A stretch of 64,000 nt of DNA from contig CAVTEI010000003.1 in assembly GCA_963733765.1 (NCBI GenBank), positions 310,001 through 374,000 on the forward strand, in the 5' to 3' direction. Below are positions 16,307-25,175 of the stretch, in pieces. Both the position numbers and the translations under genes were made by a program. This stretch comes from DATKAS01 sp963733765. Lineage in GTDB: Bacteria; Actinomycetota; Acidimicrobiia; Acidimicrobiales; DATKAS01. Position 1 is the stretch's first letter, and each line of letters begins with the position of its first letter. The notes under the pieces were generated by a model. That model made no database searches and was not told where the DNA came from. It saw only the letters and a list, made by a program, of their open reading frames with translations.

Positions 16307-18306
16307 ATGCGGGCGGCACGACGCATGATCGTGCTCGCTGGGATCCTCATGATGACGGTGCTCGCGCCGCTCGGATGGAACCAAGCGGGCGCCGAGACAC
16401 AGAACGCCACCTTCACCTTCGTGAAGGTCTTGTGCGCGGACTTCGGTGCGATCCCCGGGAACCACTTCGAACCAAACGGCGCTCTCCGCGCGCCCGCTCG
16501 GCACGACGCTCGGTGAGCCGATAGGGAGTCAAGAGGTGTCGGCCGACGAGCCGACTCCAGACGGCTGCGTCAGAGCCGAGGGGTGGCAATTCCTCATCGG
16601 CGGCGAGAGCGACATGGTCGAGAACCCGCCAGGCCGTCAGGTCAGCCCGACGCAGCCGTTGGAGAGTGGAACCTGGTCAGCCACCGGGCCGACTGGAGCT
16701 GACGGCACCGTCACCATCGCCCTGACCCCGGCGCAACAGTCGCTGCTGGCACAGGGGGGGTTGCGGCTCAGCGAGTTGCAGCAACAGGGGTTCGCATTCG
16801 GCACGTTGCGCTGCGGCCTCGACAATCGCAACGGCGACAACGCCGAGCACATGGGCGCGGGTCGCACCGCGTGCGTCGCCTACAACGTCGGCGCTCCCGT
16901 GACCGTCACCAAGCGTCGTCGAGGGGACGATCCCCCAAGGCCCGTTCGAGTTCACGATCTCCTGCGGCAACACCTCGTCGACGTTCACGCTCGACGGCGG
17001 CGCCACCACGACGTTGTGGATGCCCTACGACACCGATTGCTCGCTCGTCGAGACGAACGACGGCGGCGCGGACAGCGTGTCGTTCGCGATCAATGGCGAG
17101 GACGCGACATCCAATGGCGAAGGCGAAGGCGAGGAGGCAGGTTCGGTCCTCGAGTTCACTACGCCCGATCTCGATGTCGAGCTCAACGGCGTCGCGGACA
17201 CGAACATCGAGGTCACGAACATCGGTGCGTCGGCCGATGTCTCAGTGACGAAGGCGGGCAGCCCCGCGACGGTGGCCCAAGGCGCGCCCGTGTCGTTCAC
17301 GCTCACCGTGACGAACGGCGGAGCCGACCCCGCCGAAGGGGTCGTGCTCACCGACGAACTCCCTGCCGGGCTCACGTGGAGCCTCCCGGAGCCTGTGATC
17401 GAGGAGCCTGACGTCGAAGAACCCGGCGAAGGCGAAGTCGTCGAGGAAGAAGTCGAAGCAGTGGTCGAGGCGCCCACGTGCGCGATCGATGCGAACACCC
17501 TGCGGTGCGACATCGGCATGCTCGAGCCCGGCGGGTCCTTCACCGTGACCGTCACGTCGAACGCGACCGTGCGGTGCGGCGTCGTCACGAACGAGCACGC
17601 AACGGTGACGTCCGATACGCCCGACCCCAACCAGGACAACAACGCCGCGGCGGCGTCGGTCGGTGTCACGTGCCCCCCCGCCCCGGCCCCGCAGAACGTG
17701 GGCACGAGGACAGTCGACGAGACGACGACCACCACCACCTCGACCACTACCACGACCATCGCGCGCGTGATCGAGGAAATTCCCCCGCCCCCACCGCCCC
17801 TCGAGCTGCCCCCGCCGCCTCCCCAGGTGCTGGCCACTCCCGTCGTTCGAGCCTTTGTGCCGCCGCCGGACCTGCCGCCACCGCCACCGGAGCTGCCGCC
17901 GCCTCCGCCTCCCCAACGGACCCGTTCCGCCCCTGCCCCCGAGGCTCCGGCCGTTGTGGTGCTGCGCACGGTGAACCCGTCGGCGACGCCTGGTGGGGTG
18001 CTCGGGGTCACCGGCGAGGGCTGCGACCCGAATGCCGACATCGAGTTCACCATCGACGGCGAAGTGGTCGGCACGGCGACCGCCAACGCCGACGGCACGT
18101 TCCAATCCGACCTCGAGCTCCCCGTGCTCGACATCGGGCGTTCAGTGCTGCACGCTGAATGCGGTGGCGCCACCGATACGAACTTCGACGTCGTGCTCAC
18201 CACCAGCTCAGTGCCGGCGGGCTCGTTGGGCATAGGCATCATGTTCCTGTCGATCTTCGCCGTCATCGCGTTCGCCCATCCGCTCGCCGCCACCAAGAAG
18301 GGCTGA
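16307..18306 (+). CDS. Large secreted surface protein with DUF11 domain (two frameshifts)
   Basis: About 665 residues after removal of one base near 16486-16496 and one near 16911-16916. Order: signal peptide (residues 1-29), an N-terminal cysteine-containing region, a segment GPFEFTISCGNTSSTFTLD like DUF5979/prealbumin-type adhesin modules, a DUF11 repeat (about 300-440, with SFTLTVTNGGADPAEGVVLTDELPAGLTW), a threonine run, a long proline-rich stretch (PPPPPPLELPPPPP), an Ig-like domain and a C-terminal membrane helix with a basic end. It is a predicted wall-spanning surface protein anchored by its C-terminus. RBS GAAGGGGCAAGGGCG precedes the ATG. It is followed within 3 bases by a membrane protein and then a kinase, suggesting one operon. 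Confidence 0.8.
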
Positions 18307-18309
18307 GCA

Positions 18310-19191
18310 ATGCGCTCCCCGACCGCTCGCCGCAGCCTCCTCGCGCTCACGGCGATCGTGGTCGCGTTGATCTCGAGCCTCGGCTTTGCGTCCGTCGCGT
18401 CTGCTGAAGACTCGGTGAGCTTCGTCATGACGATCGACGGGAAGGACGTCTCGGAGTCCTCCGGATCGGACCCGATCGAGATCGACGGCGAGGTGCCCCT
18501 CGAGGTCACGATCGAGAACATCTCGGACGAGACAGTGACCGTGCAGGCGATCCGGCTCGTCGGACGGTCGATCGGAGCAACGGTCTTCTCGAGTGAGATC
18601 GCGATCGGCGCACAGATCGATCCCGACGAGAGCGAGTCCCGCACCATCGAGCTCGACCTTCGCGGCATCACCGATCAAGCCAACGGGCTGTTCGAGGGCG
18701 AAGTGCAGATGCTCGACCCCGATCGCAACGTCATGGCCTCGCAGGATGTGGTGTGGGACGTGAAGGGCTCGATGACCTCGCTCTTCGGCCTCTTCGCCAT
18801 CATGCTGCTGGTGGTGACGATCATCCTCACCGCGTTCTCTTTCCGCGATCTCGCGACGGGTCGCCTGTCGAGGAACCGGTGGTGGAGAGGCGTGCGGTTC
18901 GCATTAGTCGGCCTCTCGATCGGGGTGACGATCCTCGTCTGGCTGTCGGTGCTGCGACTCGTCGCTCCCACCGCCGTGATCGCGTACCCCTTGCTGCTCG
19001 TGCTCGGCATTGCCGGCTTCGTGCTCGGGTCGTTCTCGCCTGATCCCACTCGGGGGCTCGAGGACGAAGACGAGGACGAGGACGAGGAGGAGTTCGAGCG
19101 CGACACTGCCCGGATGGATGCAGCGTCGAACGACACCTCGGTCACGACCCCGGACCCGGCAGTGACAATTCCGGGAAATCACGATCGGTGA
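18310..19191 (+). CDS. Exported membrane protein of unknown function
   Basis: A 293-residue protein. A signal peptide with a twin-arginine-like start (ARRSLLALTA) and AxA cleavage site is followed by an extracellular beta-rich domain (about 35-155, EVPLEVTIENISDETVTVQA), then three membrane helices (about 158-180, 195-217, 220-240) and an acidic cytosolic tail (EDEDEDEDEEEFE). The beta domain looks like an NPCBM/DUF11-type accessory fold but I do not recognise a family. It sits between the surface protein and the kinase; its stop overlaps the kinase start (GTGA). It may be the sensor or partner of the kinase. Confidence 0.7.
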   Translation: MRSPTARRSLLALTAIVVALISSLGFASVASAEDSVSFVMTIDGKDVSESSGSDPIEIDGEVPLEVTIENISDETVTVQAIRLVGRSIGATVFSSEIAIGAQIDPDESESRTIELDLRGITDQANGLFEGEVQMLDPDRNVMASQDVVWDVKGSMTSLFGLFAIMLLVVTIILTAFSFRDLATGRLSRNRWWRGVRFALVGLSIGVTILVWLSVLRLVAPTAVIAYPLLLVLGIAGFVLGSFSPDPTRGLEDEDEDEDEEEFERDTARMDAASNDTSVTTPDPAVTIPGNHDR

Positions 19192-21080
19192 CGACCGACA
19201 CCGACCTCGACAAGGTCGCGCACGCCCTTCCCGCATACGACATCGGCAGCGAGCTCGGTCGCGGCGCGATGGGCGTCGTGATCTCCGGACAGCACCGCCA
19301 GCTCGGACGGCCGGTCGCCATCAAGCAGCTGCCACTGGGCTTCGGGCAGGACCCGAGCGTGAAGGTGCGCTTCGTGCAAGAAGCGCGGCTGCTCGCGTCA
19401 CTCGACCATCCGCACATCGTCCCGGTCTTCGACTTCGTCGACCAGGACGGGCTGTGCCTGCTCGTGATGGAGATGCTCACCGGCGGCACCGTGTGGTCGA
19501 AGTTCACGACGACCGGCCTCACCAACGCCGAGTCGTGCGGCATCGTGATGGCCACCGCCGGTGCGCTGCAGGCCGCGCACGGGCGAGGCATCCTCCACCG
19601 CGACATCAAGCCTGAGAACCTCATGTTCTCCGGCTCGGGCGCGTTGAAGGTCACGGACTTCGGCATCGCCGCGGTCGTCGGCGGCGACCAGACGTTGGCG
19701 AACGAGAACGGCGAGGTCATCGGCACGCCCGCTTACATGGCGCCCGAACAGGCCCTCGGCCAGGCACTCAGCCCCGCCACTGACGTGTTCGCGGCCGGCG
19801 TGTTGCTGTACGAGCTGCTCACTGGCCAGCTTCCGTATCCCAGCGACGGTGGGCCGGTCGAGGTGCTCCAGCGCCACGCCTACGACGAGCCGATCCCGAT
19901 CAGCGACGTCGCACCCACGATGCCTCCCGCGCTCGCCGCCGTCGTGATGAAGGCGCTCGCGCGCCGGCCGGAGGACCGCTACGCGACAGCCGAGGAGTTC
20001 GGCGTCGCGCTGGCCGAGGCCGCGACGAACTCGTGGCAACCCGGTTGGCTGAACCCCACCACGGGTCGTCTCAGCTTCGGCACCGACCCGCTCGGAGCGG
20101 CGGCTCAGCGCGGCACGATCGCCGGCGCCGGCACCGCGGCGGGAGCGACGCTCGTGCCGGGCGCGGAGCAGCAGGCGACGCCCACCGCGAACCCCACACC
20201 AACCGTGGTCGTGGGAAGCGCCGGCGGCGAGGGCCGGCGAGGCGCGGCACTCGACTCCGAGGCGAGGCCGGACAACTTCGTCAACGCCGGGCGTGTGGTT
20301 GCGGGCAAGCGCCCGCTCGTTCCCTATCTCCTCGGCGTCGTCGCGATCGTGCTGTCCGCTCTCGCGCTGCTCGTGTGGCCAGAGAAGGAGCTGCCCGAAG
20401 GCCAGCCGCCTCAAGGCATGCGAATCAACGGCGTCGCGGCGACCGAGGACCCGCCCAAGCTCGACCTGCAGGACCCGGTCGTGATCGAGCTGCCGCCGGC
20501 CGACTTGCCCGCGCCGGGCAACAACATGGAGGCCACGCTCAGCCTCCTCGGCCGAGAGGTGTTCACGGCCGACGCCGTGGTCGAGGCGACTCCCGCGGGT
20601 GACGGCTCGATGAGCTTCGACTTCAGCGGGGCACGCTTCGTCGCCGCCGGGCCGACAGACCTGAAGGTGACGCTCGCGGATGCGCCATCAGATGCCGAGG
20701 CTCTTGCGGAAGCCCGCATCCGCACGGAGCTCCCGATCCTCACCGCGCCGGTGATCGGCGCGATCCTCCTCGCGCTCTACGCGCTGTTCACGCTCGAAGC
20801 GACCAACCGCAGCCTGGCCCGGCGCAAGAAGCGCAGCATCGGCAGCATCATCGGCGCCGGCCTGTTGGGCGTGCTGCTCGCCGCGTCGTTCGCCGTGCTC
20901 GTGTGGGGGCTCCTCGGCCGAGTGCCGCTCGCGCCGGGCGTCGGTGTCGCTCTTGCACTCGGCGCCCTCGGCGGAGTCGCCATCGCGATCGGCGGAGTTC
21001 GACGGGGCCGGCGGCGGAGGGCGGAGCGGGCGCAGGCTCGTGCCGCTGCTCGCGCGACGAGTGCCCGGGCGCCGGTTTAG
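19188..21080 (+). CDS. Membrane-bound Ser/Thr protein kinase (PknB-like)
   Basis: A 630-residue kinase. The Hanks-type domain covers about residues 15-270: glycine loop GRGAMGVV, VAIKQL lysine, catalytic HRDIKPENLM, DFGIAAV, and APE in YMAPEQALG. After an alanine/threonine-rich linker come a membrane helix (about 378-397), an extracellular segment of about 120 residues, and three more helices near the C-terminus, so topology is more complex than in PknB and there are no PASTA repeats. It is translationally coupled to the preceding membrane protein. Likely targets include the FHA domain of the divergently placed cyclase at 15.2 kb (inference). Confidence 0.93.
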   Translation: MTTDTDLDKVAHALPAYDIGSELGRGAMGVVISGQHRQLGRPVAIKQLPLGFGQDPSVKVRFVQEARLLASLDHPHIVPVFDFVDQDGLCLLVMEMLTGGTVWSKFTTTGLTNAESCGIVMATAGALQAAHGRGILHRDIKPENLMFSGSGALKVTDFGIAAVVGGDQTLANENGEVIGTPAYMAPEQALGQALSPATDVFAAGVLLYELLTGQLPYPSDGGPVEVLQRHAYDEPIPISDVAPTMPPALAAVVMKALARRPEDRYATAEEFGVALAEAATNSWQPGWLNPTTGRLSFGTDPLGAAAQRGTIAGAGTAAGATLVPGAEQQATPTANPTPTVVVGSAGGEGRRGAALDSEARPDNFVNAGRVVAGKRPLVPYLLGVVAIVLSALALLVWPEKELPEGQPPQGMRINGVAATEDPPKLDLQDPVVIELPPADLPAPGNNMEATLSLLGREVFTADAVVEATPAGDGSMSFDFSGARFVAAGPTDLKVTLADAPSDAEALAEARIRTELPILTAPVIGAILLALYALFTLEATNRSLARRKKRSIGSIIGAGLLGVLLAASFAVLVWGLLGRVPLAPGVGVALALGALGGVAIAIGGVRRGRRRRAERAQARAAARATSARAPV

Positions 21081-21098
21081 GAACTACCCAACTCGGGC

Positions 21099-21779
21099 TC
21101 AGACGCCCCAGCGACTCTGACCGAACCGGTACCCGACGGAGCGCACGGTCTGGATCAGGCTGGCGTGCTCCTCGCCGAGCTTGGCGCGGAGGCGCCGGAT
21201 GTGGACGTCGACAGTGCGGGCGCCGCCGTAGTACTCGTAGCCCCACACTCGGGACAGCAGCGTCTCGCGGGTGAACACCTTGCCCGGGTACGACGCGAGG
21301 AACTTCAGCAGCTCGTACTCCATGTACGTGAGGTCGAGCGGCCGGCCCGAGATCGCGGCTTGGTACGTCTCGAGGTTCAGCACGAGCACGCCGTACTCGA
21401 TCAGCTCCGGACGAGTACCGCCCCCACTGCGCCAGAACAGGTGCTTCAGGCGGGCCTCGAGCTCGTCGGCGCTGGAGGGCGTGACACAGAAGTCGTCGAA
21501 CAGGTCCTCGCGCAGCTCGAGGTCGCCGAGATGCTGCGCGGGGACGAGCAGCAGGAGAGGCTCGAGGGGGATGTCGCGCTTGCGCAGCGCGTGGCACAAC
21601 GCGAACGATTCCTCGGCGTCACGACTCGCGTCGACGACGGCGCCGGCCCAACCATCCTCGGGCTCGATGCGACTCACCATGTCGATGGAGGCCGCCCCCT
21701 TCCAGGGGTAGCCGGCGCGATCGAGCGTCTGGGTCAGCACGCTGTCGGGCGGATCCGGGAACAGGACGAGCGGTTCCAT
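21099..21779 (-). CDS. glnR: GlnR-type orphan response regulator
   Basis: A 226-residue OmpR-family regulator. The receiver-like domain (1-120) has VVDASRD at the site of GlnR's single conserved Asp but lacks the acidic pair and Lys of a phosphorylated receiver, as in actinobacterial GlnR. The winged-helix domain (130-226) reads LDLTYMEYELLKFLASYPGK, SRVWGYEYYGGARTVDVHIR and ends VGYRFG. The ATG at 21779 follows GGAGGAGAGAG, which decides it over an upstream TTG. It lies directly downstream of one glutamine synthetase gene and near a second, so control of nitrogen assimilation is the likely job. No partner histidine kinase nearby. Confidence 0.85.
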   Translation of the reverse strand: MEPLVLFPDPPDSVLTQTLDRAGYPWKGAASIDMVSRIEPEDGWAGAVVDASRDAEESFALCHALRKRDIPLEPLLLLVPAQHLGDLELREDLFDDFCVTPSSADELEARLKHLFWRSGGGTRPELIEYGVLVLNLETYQAAISGRPLDLTYMEYELLKFLASYPGKVFTRETLLSRVWGYEYYGGARTVDVHIRRLRAKLGEEHASLIQTVRSVGYRFGQSRWGV

Positions 21780-21804
21780 CGACTCTCTCTCCTCCAAGCC
21801 CCGG

Positions 21805-23139
21805 CTACAAGTTCCGGAGGTACCGGTCGAGCTCGAACTGGGTCACCTGAGTCTTGTACCCCAACCACTCCTGGCGCTTGTTGCGCAAGAACCACTCGAA
21901 GATGTGCTCACCCAACGTTTCGGCGACGAGCTCCGATTTGCTCATCAAGTCAAGCGCCTCGGCCAACGACTGCGGCAGCTGCACGATGCCCTCCGCCGCT
22001 CGCTCCTGGTCGGTGAGCTCGAACACGTTCGACGACGCTTCGCTCGGCAGGTCGTAGCCCTGCTCGATGCCCTTCAGGCCAGCGGCGAGCATCACGCTGA
22101 ACGCGAGGTAGGGGTTCGCCGCGGGGTCGGGAGCGCGGTACTCGATGCGGGTCGAGGCCGCCTTGCCCGACTTGGTGATGGGGATGCGCACGAGAGCAGT
22201 GCGGTTGTTGCGGGCCCACGCCACGTACACCGGCGCCTCGAAACCGGGGATCAGTCGCTTGTAGGAGTTCACGGTCGGGTTGGTGATCGCGGTGATCTCG
22301 CGACCGTGCACCAAGAGGCCGGCGATGAATGCACGCGCGATCTTCGACAGCTTCAACGGATCGCCGCCTTCGAAGAACGCGTTCTCGTCACCCTCGAAGA
22401 GCGACATGTGCGTGTGCATGCCCGACCCCTGCACACCCTCAAGGGGCTTCGGCATGAACGTCGCGTACACGCCCTGCGAGGCGGCCGCTTCGCGCACGAC
22501 GAGGCGGAACGTCATCACGTTGTCGGCCATCGACAGCGCGTCGCTGTGCCGCAGGTCGATCTCGTGCTGGCTCGGGCTGTCCTCGTGGAACGAGTACTCG
22601 ACCGGGATGCCCATCGTCTCGAGCGTCTGCACGGTGCGCTTGCGGAGGTCGCCGGCGACGTCGGCCGTGGTGAGGTCGAAGTACGAGCCGTTGTCGAGCA
22701 CCTTGAGGGGCTTCGAGGGATCGCCCTCGGCGAAGTAGAAGAACTCCATCTCGGGCGACACGTAGAACGAGAAGCCTCGCTCGCGAGCGCGGTCGAGATT
22801 CCGCTTCAGGACCTGGCGCGGGTCTCCCTCGAACGGGGAGCCGTCGAGGTTGGCGATGTCGCAGAACATTCGCGCTGCCGGAGCATCCGGATCGACCCAG
22901 GGCAGCAGCTCGAAGCTGTTGGGGTCGGGCCGGGCGAGCACGTCGCTCTCCTGGACACGCGAGAAGCCGTCGATCGAGGAGCCGTCGAACGTCATGCCCT
23001 CTGCGAAGGCGTTCTCGAGCTCGGCCGGGGTGATGGCGAACGACTTCAGCTGGCCCAGCACATCGGTGAACCAGAGCCAGATGAACCGGACTCCTCGCTC
23101 CTCCACCGTCCGCAGCACATAGTCCTGCTGGCGCTCCAT
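21805..23139 (-). CDS. Glutamine synthetase, type I-alpha
   Basis: A 444-residue type I glutamine synthetase, making glutamine from glutamate, ammonia and ATP. The beta-grasp domain has FDGSSIDGF, the catalytic domain has SPEMEFFYF, NSYKRLIPGFEAP and the RIEYRAPD metal/ATP region. Length matches the shorter I-alpha class. Where the I-beta enzymes carry the adenylylated tyrosine (LYDLP), this protein has NVFELT, so it should not be controlled by GlnE. The ATG at 23139 follows CAGGGGAAAC. It is divergent from the second synthetase and precedes the glnR-like gene in the same direction, 26 bases apart. Confidence 0.95.
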   Translation of the reverse strand: MERQQDYVLRTVEERGVRFIWLWFTDVLGQLKSFAITPAELENAFAEGMTFDGSSIDGFSRVQESDVLARPDPNSFELLPWVDPDAPAARMFCDIANLDGSPFEGDPRQVLKRNLDRARERGFSFYVSPEMEFFYFAEGDPSKPLKVLDNGSYFDLTTADVAGDLRKRTVQTLETMGIPVEYSFHEDSPSQHEIDLRHSDALSMADNVMTFRLVVREAAASQGVYATFMPKPLEGVQGSGMHTHMSLFEGDENAFFEGGDPLKLSKIARAFIAGLLVHGREITAITNPTVNSYKRLIPGFEAPVYVAWARNNRTALVRIPITKSGKAASTRIEYRAPDPAANPYLAFSVMLAAGLKGIEQGYDLPSEASSNVFELTDQERAAEGIVQLPQSLAEALDLMSKSELVAETLGEHIFEWFLRNKRQEWLGYKTQVTQFELDRYLRNL

Positions 23140-23200
23140 GCCACTAGTTTCCCCTGCCGGACTGGCAGGAATCGAACCCGGGCGGCTAGTTCATAGGCCG

Positions 23201-23216
23201 TTCACAATCAGGCAAC
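23201..23216. promoter_or_regulatory. Candidate GlnR box between the two glutamine synthetase genes
   Basis: TTCAC-n6-GCAAC has the 5-6-5 spacing of the Streptomyces GlnR site GTnAC-n6-GaAAC, with one mismatch in each half. It lies in the 137-bp divergent region, 61 bases from the type I-beta start and 62 bases from the other. No clear -10/-35 pair is seen beside it. Confidence 0.4.
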
Positions 23217-23276
23217 GGCCGAGAAATGGCTGCCCGCAATCGTTGCAGCCGCCACTACATCTTCAGGAGGAACTTC

Positions 23277-24701
23277 GTGGAGCAGCGCACGTCAGGCGAG
23301 GTGCTCTCGCTGGTGCAGAGCGAAGGGTGCGACTTCGTCGACCTGCGGTTCTGCGACCTGCCCGGCATCATGCAGCACGTCACCATTCCCGCCGACGTGC
23401 TCAGTGAGAGCACGTTCGAAGAGGGTCATGGCTTCGACGGCTCGTCGATCCGAGGGTTCCAGGAGATCCAAGAGTCGGACATGATCCTGATCCCCGATCC
23501 GGGGACGGCGTACATCGACCCGTTCATGCAGCACAAGACGTTGGTCATCCACTGCTTCGTGGCCGATCCCGTCACGGGTGAGAGCTACAGCCGCGATCCG
23601 CGGTACATCGCGTCGAAGGCCGAGGCGTACATGGCGTCGACCGGCATCGCCGATCAAGCCTTCTTCGGCCCCGAGCCCGAGTTCTTCATCTTCGACGACG
23701 TGCGCTTCGACTATCAGCCGAACAAGGCGATGCACTCGGTCGACTCGGTCGAGGGCATCTGGAACACCGGCAAGGACGAGGGCCCGAACCTGGGCTACAA
23801 GCCGCGCACGAAGCAGGGCTACTTCCCCGTTCCGCCAATGGATCACTACCAGGACCTGCGCTCGGAGATGGCGGCCAAGCTGATGCAAGTCGGCATCGAC
23901 GTCGAGCTGCACCACCATGAGGTGGCCACCGCCGGTCAGGGCGAGATCGGGACGAAGTTCAACACGCTGCTCGCGATGGGTGACCAGCTGATGACGTTCA
24001 AGTACATCCTCAAGCGCACCGCCCATGCTGCGGGCAAGACGCTCACGTTCATGCCGAAGCCCATCTTCCAGGACAACGGATCAGGCATGCACACGCACCA
24101 GTCGCTGTGGAAAGACGGCAACCCGCTGTTCTTCTCCGAGACGGGGTACGCCGGGCTCTCCGACATCGCCCGCTGGTACATCGGCGGTCTCCTGCATCAC
24201 GCGTCGGCGATCCTTGCCTTCGCGGCGCCGACGACGAACTCGTACAAGCGGCTCGTGCCGGGCTACGAGGCACCGGTGAACCTCGTGTACTCGCAGCGCA
24301 ACCGCTCGGCGGCGTGCCGCATCCCGCTCGCCCAGAAGAGCCCGAAAGCGAAGCGCGTCGAGTTCCGCTGCCCCGATGCGTCGTCGAACGCGTACCTCGC
24401 GTTCTCGGCGATGCTCATGGCTGGCCTCGACGGCGTGCAGAACCGCATCGAGCCGCCGCCACCGGTCGACAAGGACCTCTACGACCTGCCGCCGGAGGAG
24501 CTCGCGAAGGTGCCGCAGGTACCAGCCTCGCTCGACGAGTCGTTGAATGCCCTCGAGGAGGATCAGGCGTTCCTCACCGCCGGTGGCGTGTTCACGAGTG
24601 ACCTCATCGAGACGCACATCGAGTACAAGCGCGTGAACGAGATCGACGCGTTGCGGCTCCGCCCGCACCCGTACGAGTTCGCGCTCTACTACGACATCTA
24701 G
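23277..24701 (+). CDS. glnA: Glutamine synthetase, type I-beta (adenylylatable)
   Basis: A 474-residue type I-beta glutamine synthetase, the main ammonium-assimilating enzyme, active as a dodecamer. It has HGFDGSSIRGF, GPEPEFFIFDD, NGSGMHTHQSLW, TTNSYKRLVPGYEAP and RVEFRCPD. The tyrosine adenylylated by GlnE is present in KDLYDLPPEE (near residue 400), matching the intact glnE at 35.6-38.3 kb. The GTG at 23277 follows AGGAGG with good spacing. A strong GC hairpin follows the stop. Likely regulated at transcription by the GlnR-like protein and after translation by GlnE. Confidence 0.97.
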   Translation: MEQRTSGEVLSLVQSEGCDFVDLRFCDLPGIMQHVTIPADVLSESTFEEGHGFDGSSIRGFQEIQESDMILIPDPGTAYIDPFMQHKTLVIHCFVADPVTGESYSRDPRYIASKAEAYMASTGIADQAFFGPEPEFFIFDDVRFDYQPNKAMHSVDSVEGIWNTGKDEGPNLGYKPRTKQGYFPVPPMDHYQDLRSEMAAKLMQVGIDVELHHHEVATAGQGEIGTKFNTLLAMGDQLMTFKYILKRTAHAAGKTLTFMPKPIFQDNGSGMHTHQSLWKDGNPLFFSETGYAGLSDIARWYIGGLLHHASAILAFAAPTTNSYKRLVPGYEAPVNLVYSQRNRSAACRIPLAQKSPKAKRVEFRCPDASSNAYLAFSAMLMAGLDGVQNRIEPPPPVDKDLYDLPPEELAKVPQVPASLDESLNALEEDQAFLTAGGVFTSDLIETHIEYKRVNEIDALRLRPHPYEFALYYDI

Positions 24702-24750
24702 GTCCGAGCTGGGCTCCCGCGGGCGCCCGTAATCCTGAGCACTTGCATCT

Positions 24751-24775
24751 GGCGCCCGCCTTTCGGCGGGGCGCC
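24751..24775 (+). terminator. GC-rich hairpin after glnA
   Basis: GGCGCCCGCC-TTTC-GGCGGGGCGCC folds into a near-perfect 10-bp stem with one bulged base. There is no T-run, as is common in actinobacteria. It sits between glnA and the convergent VOC gene and could serve both. Confidence 0.6.
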
Positions 24776-24794
24776 ACGCGCGAGTGGGTGAGAG

Positions 24795-25175
24795 CTAGGT
24801 CGGGAACGGGGTGGCCATCCACCAGCTGTGACCCTCGGGGTCCTTCACGCCGTACTCGCGCTGGCCGTAGTCCTGGTCGGTCGGCTCGCTGAGGACCGTG
24901 GCGCCGGCGGCCTTCGCGTGGGCGAAGTGGGCATCGACGTCGTCGACCAGCACCACGATCCCACCCGTCTGCGCGTTCGCTTGGTTGGGCGTCGACAGGC
25001 CAGCGGCGGCCGCGTGGAGCCAGATGCGGCGATCTCCGAGCTGCACCTCGCCGTGGATCACAGTGCCGCTGCCATCTTCGATGACGCCGGCCGAGGTGAA
25101 GCCGAGTGCGGTGACGAGGAAGTCGTGCGCGGACTTGATGTCTTCGTAAGGGACAACGGGGATGATGTCGGTCAT
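24795..25175 (-). CDS. VOC-superfamily (glyoxalase-like) protein
   Basis: A 126-residue vicinal-oxygen-chelate protein with two beta-alpha-beta-beta-beta modules: PYEDIKSAHDFLVTALGF and VDDVDAHFAHAKAAGATVL, ending in EYGVKDPEGHSWWMATP. The second-module Glu/His metal ligands are partly present (HGEV, REYGV). Members include bleomycin-resistance-type binding proteins and dioxygenase-like enzymes; the YxxKDPxGHxW ending is typical of the PhnB-like group. Its ATG overlaps the stop of the AraC-type regulator (ATGA), so the regulator probably controls it. Confidence 0.88.
   Translation of the reverse strand: MTDIIPVVPYEDIKSAHDFLVTALGFTSAGVIEDGSGTVIHGEVQLGDRRIWLHAAAAGLSTPNQANAQTGGIVVLVDDVDAHFAHAKAAGATVLSEPTDQDYGQREYGVKDPEGHSWWMATPFPT

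Noticed and set aside
23161..23240. Complete tRNA on the minus strand
   Set aside because: Only a T-arm-like piece is seen; acceptor and anticodon stems do not pair.
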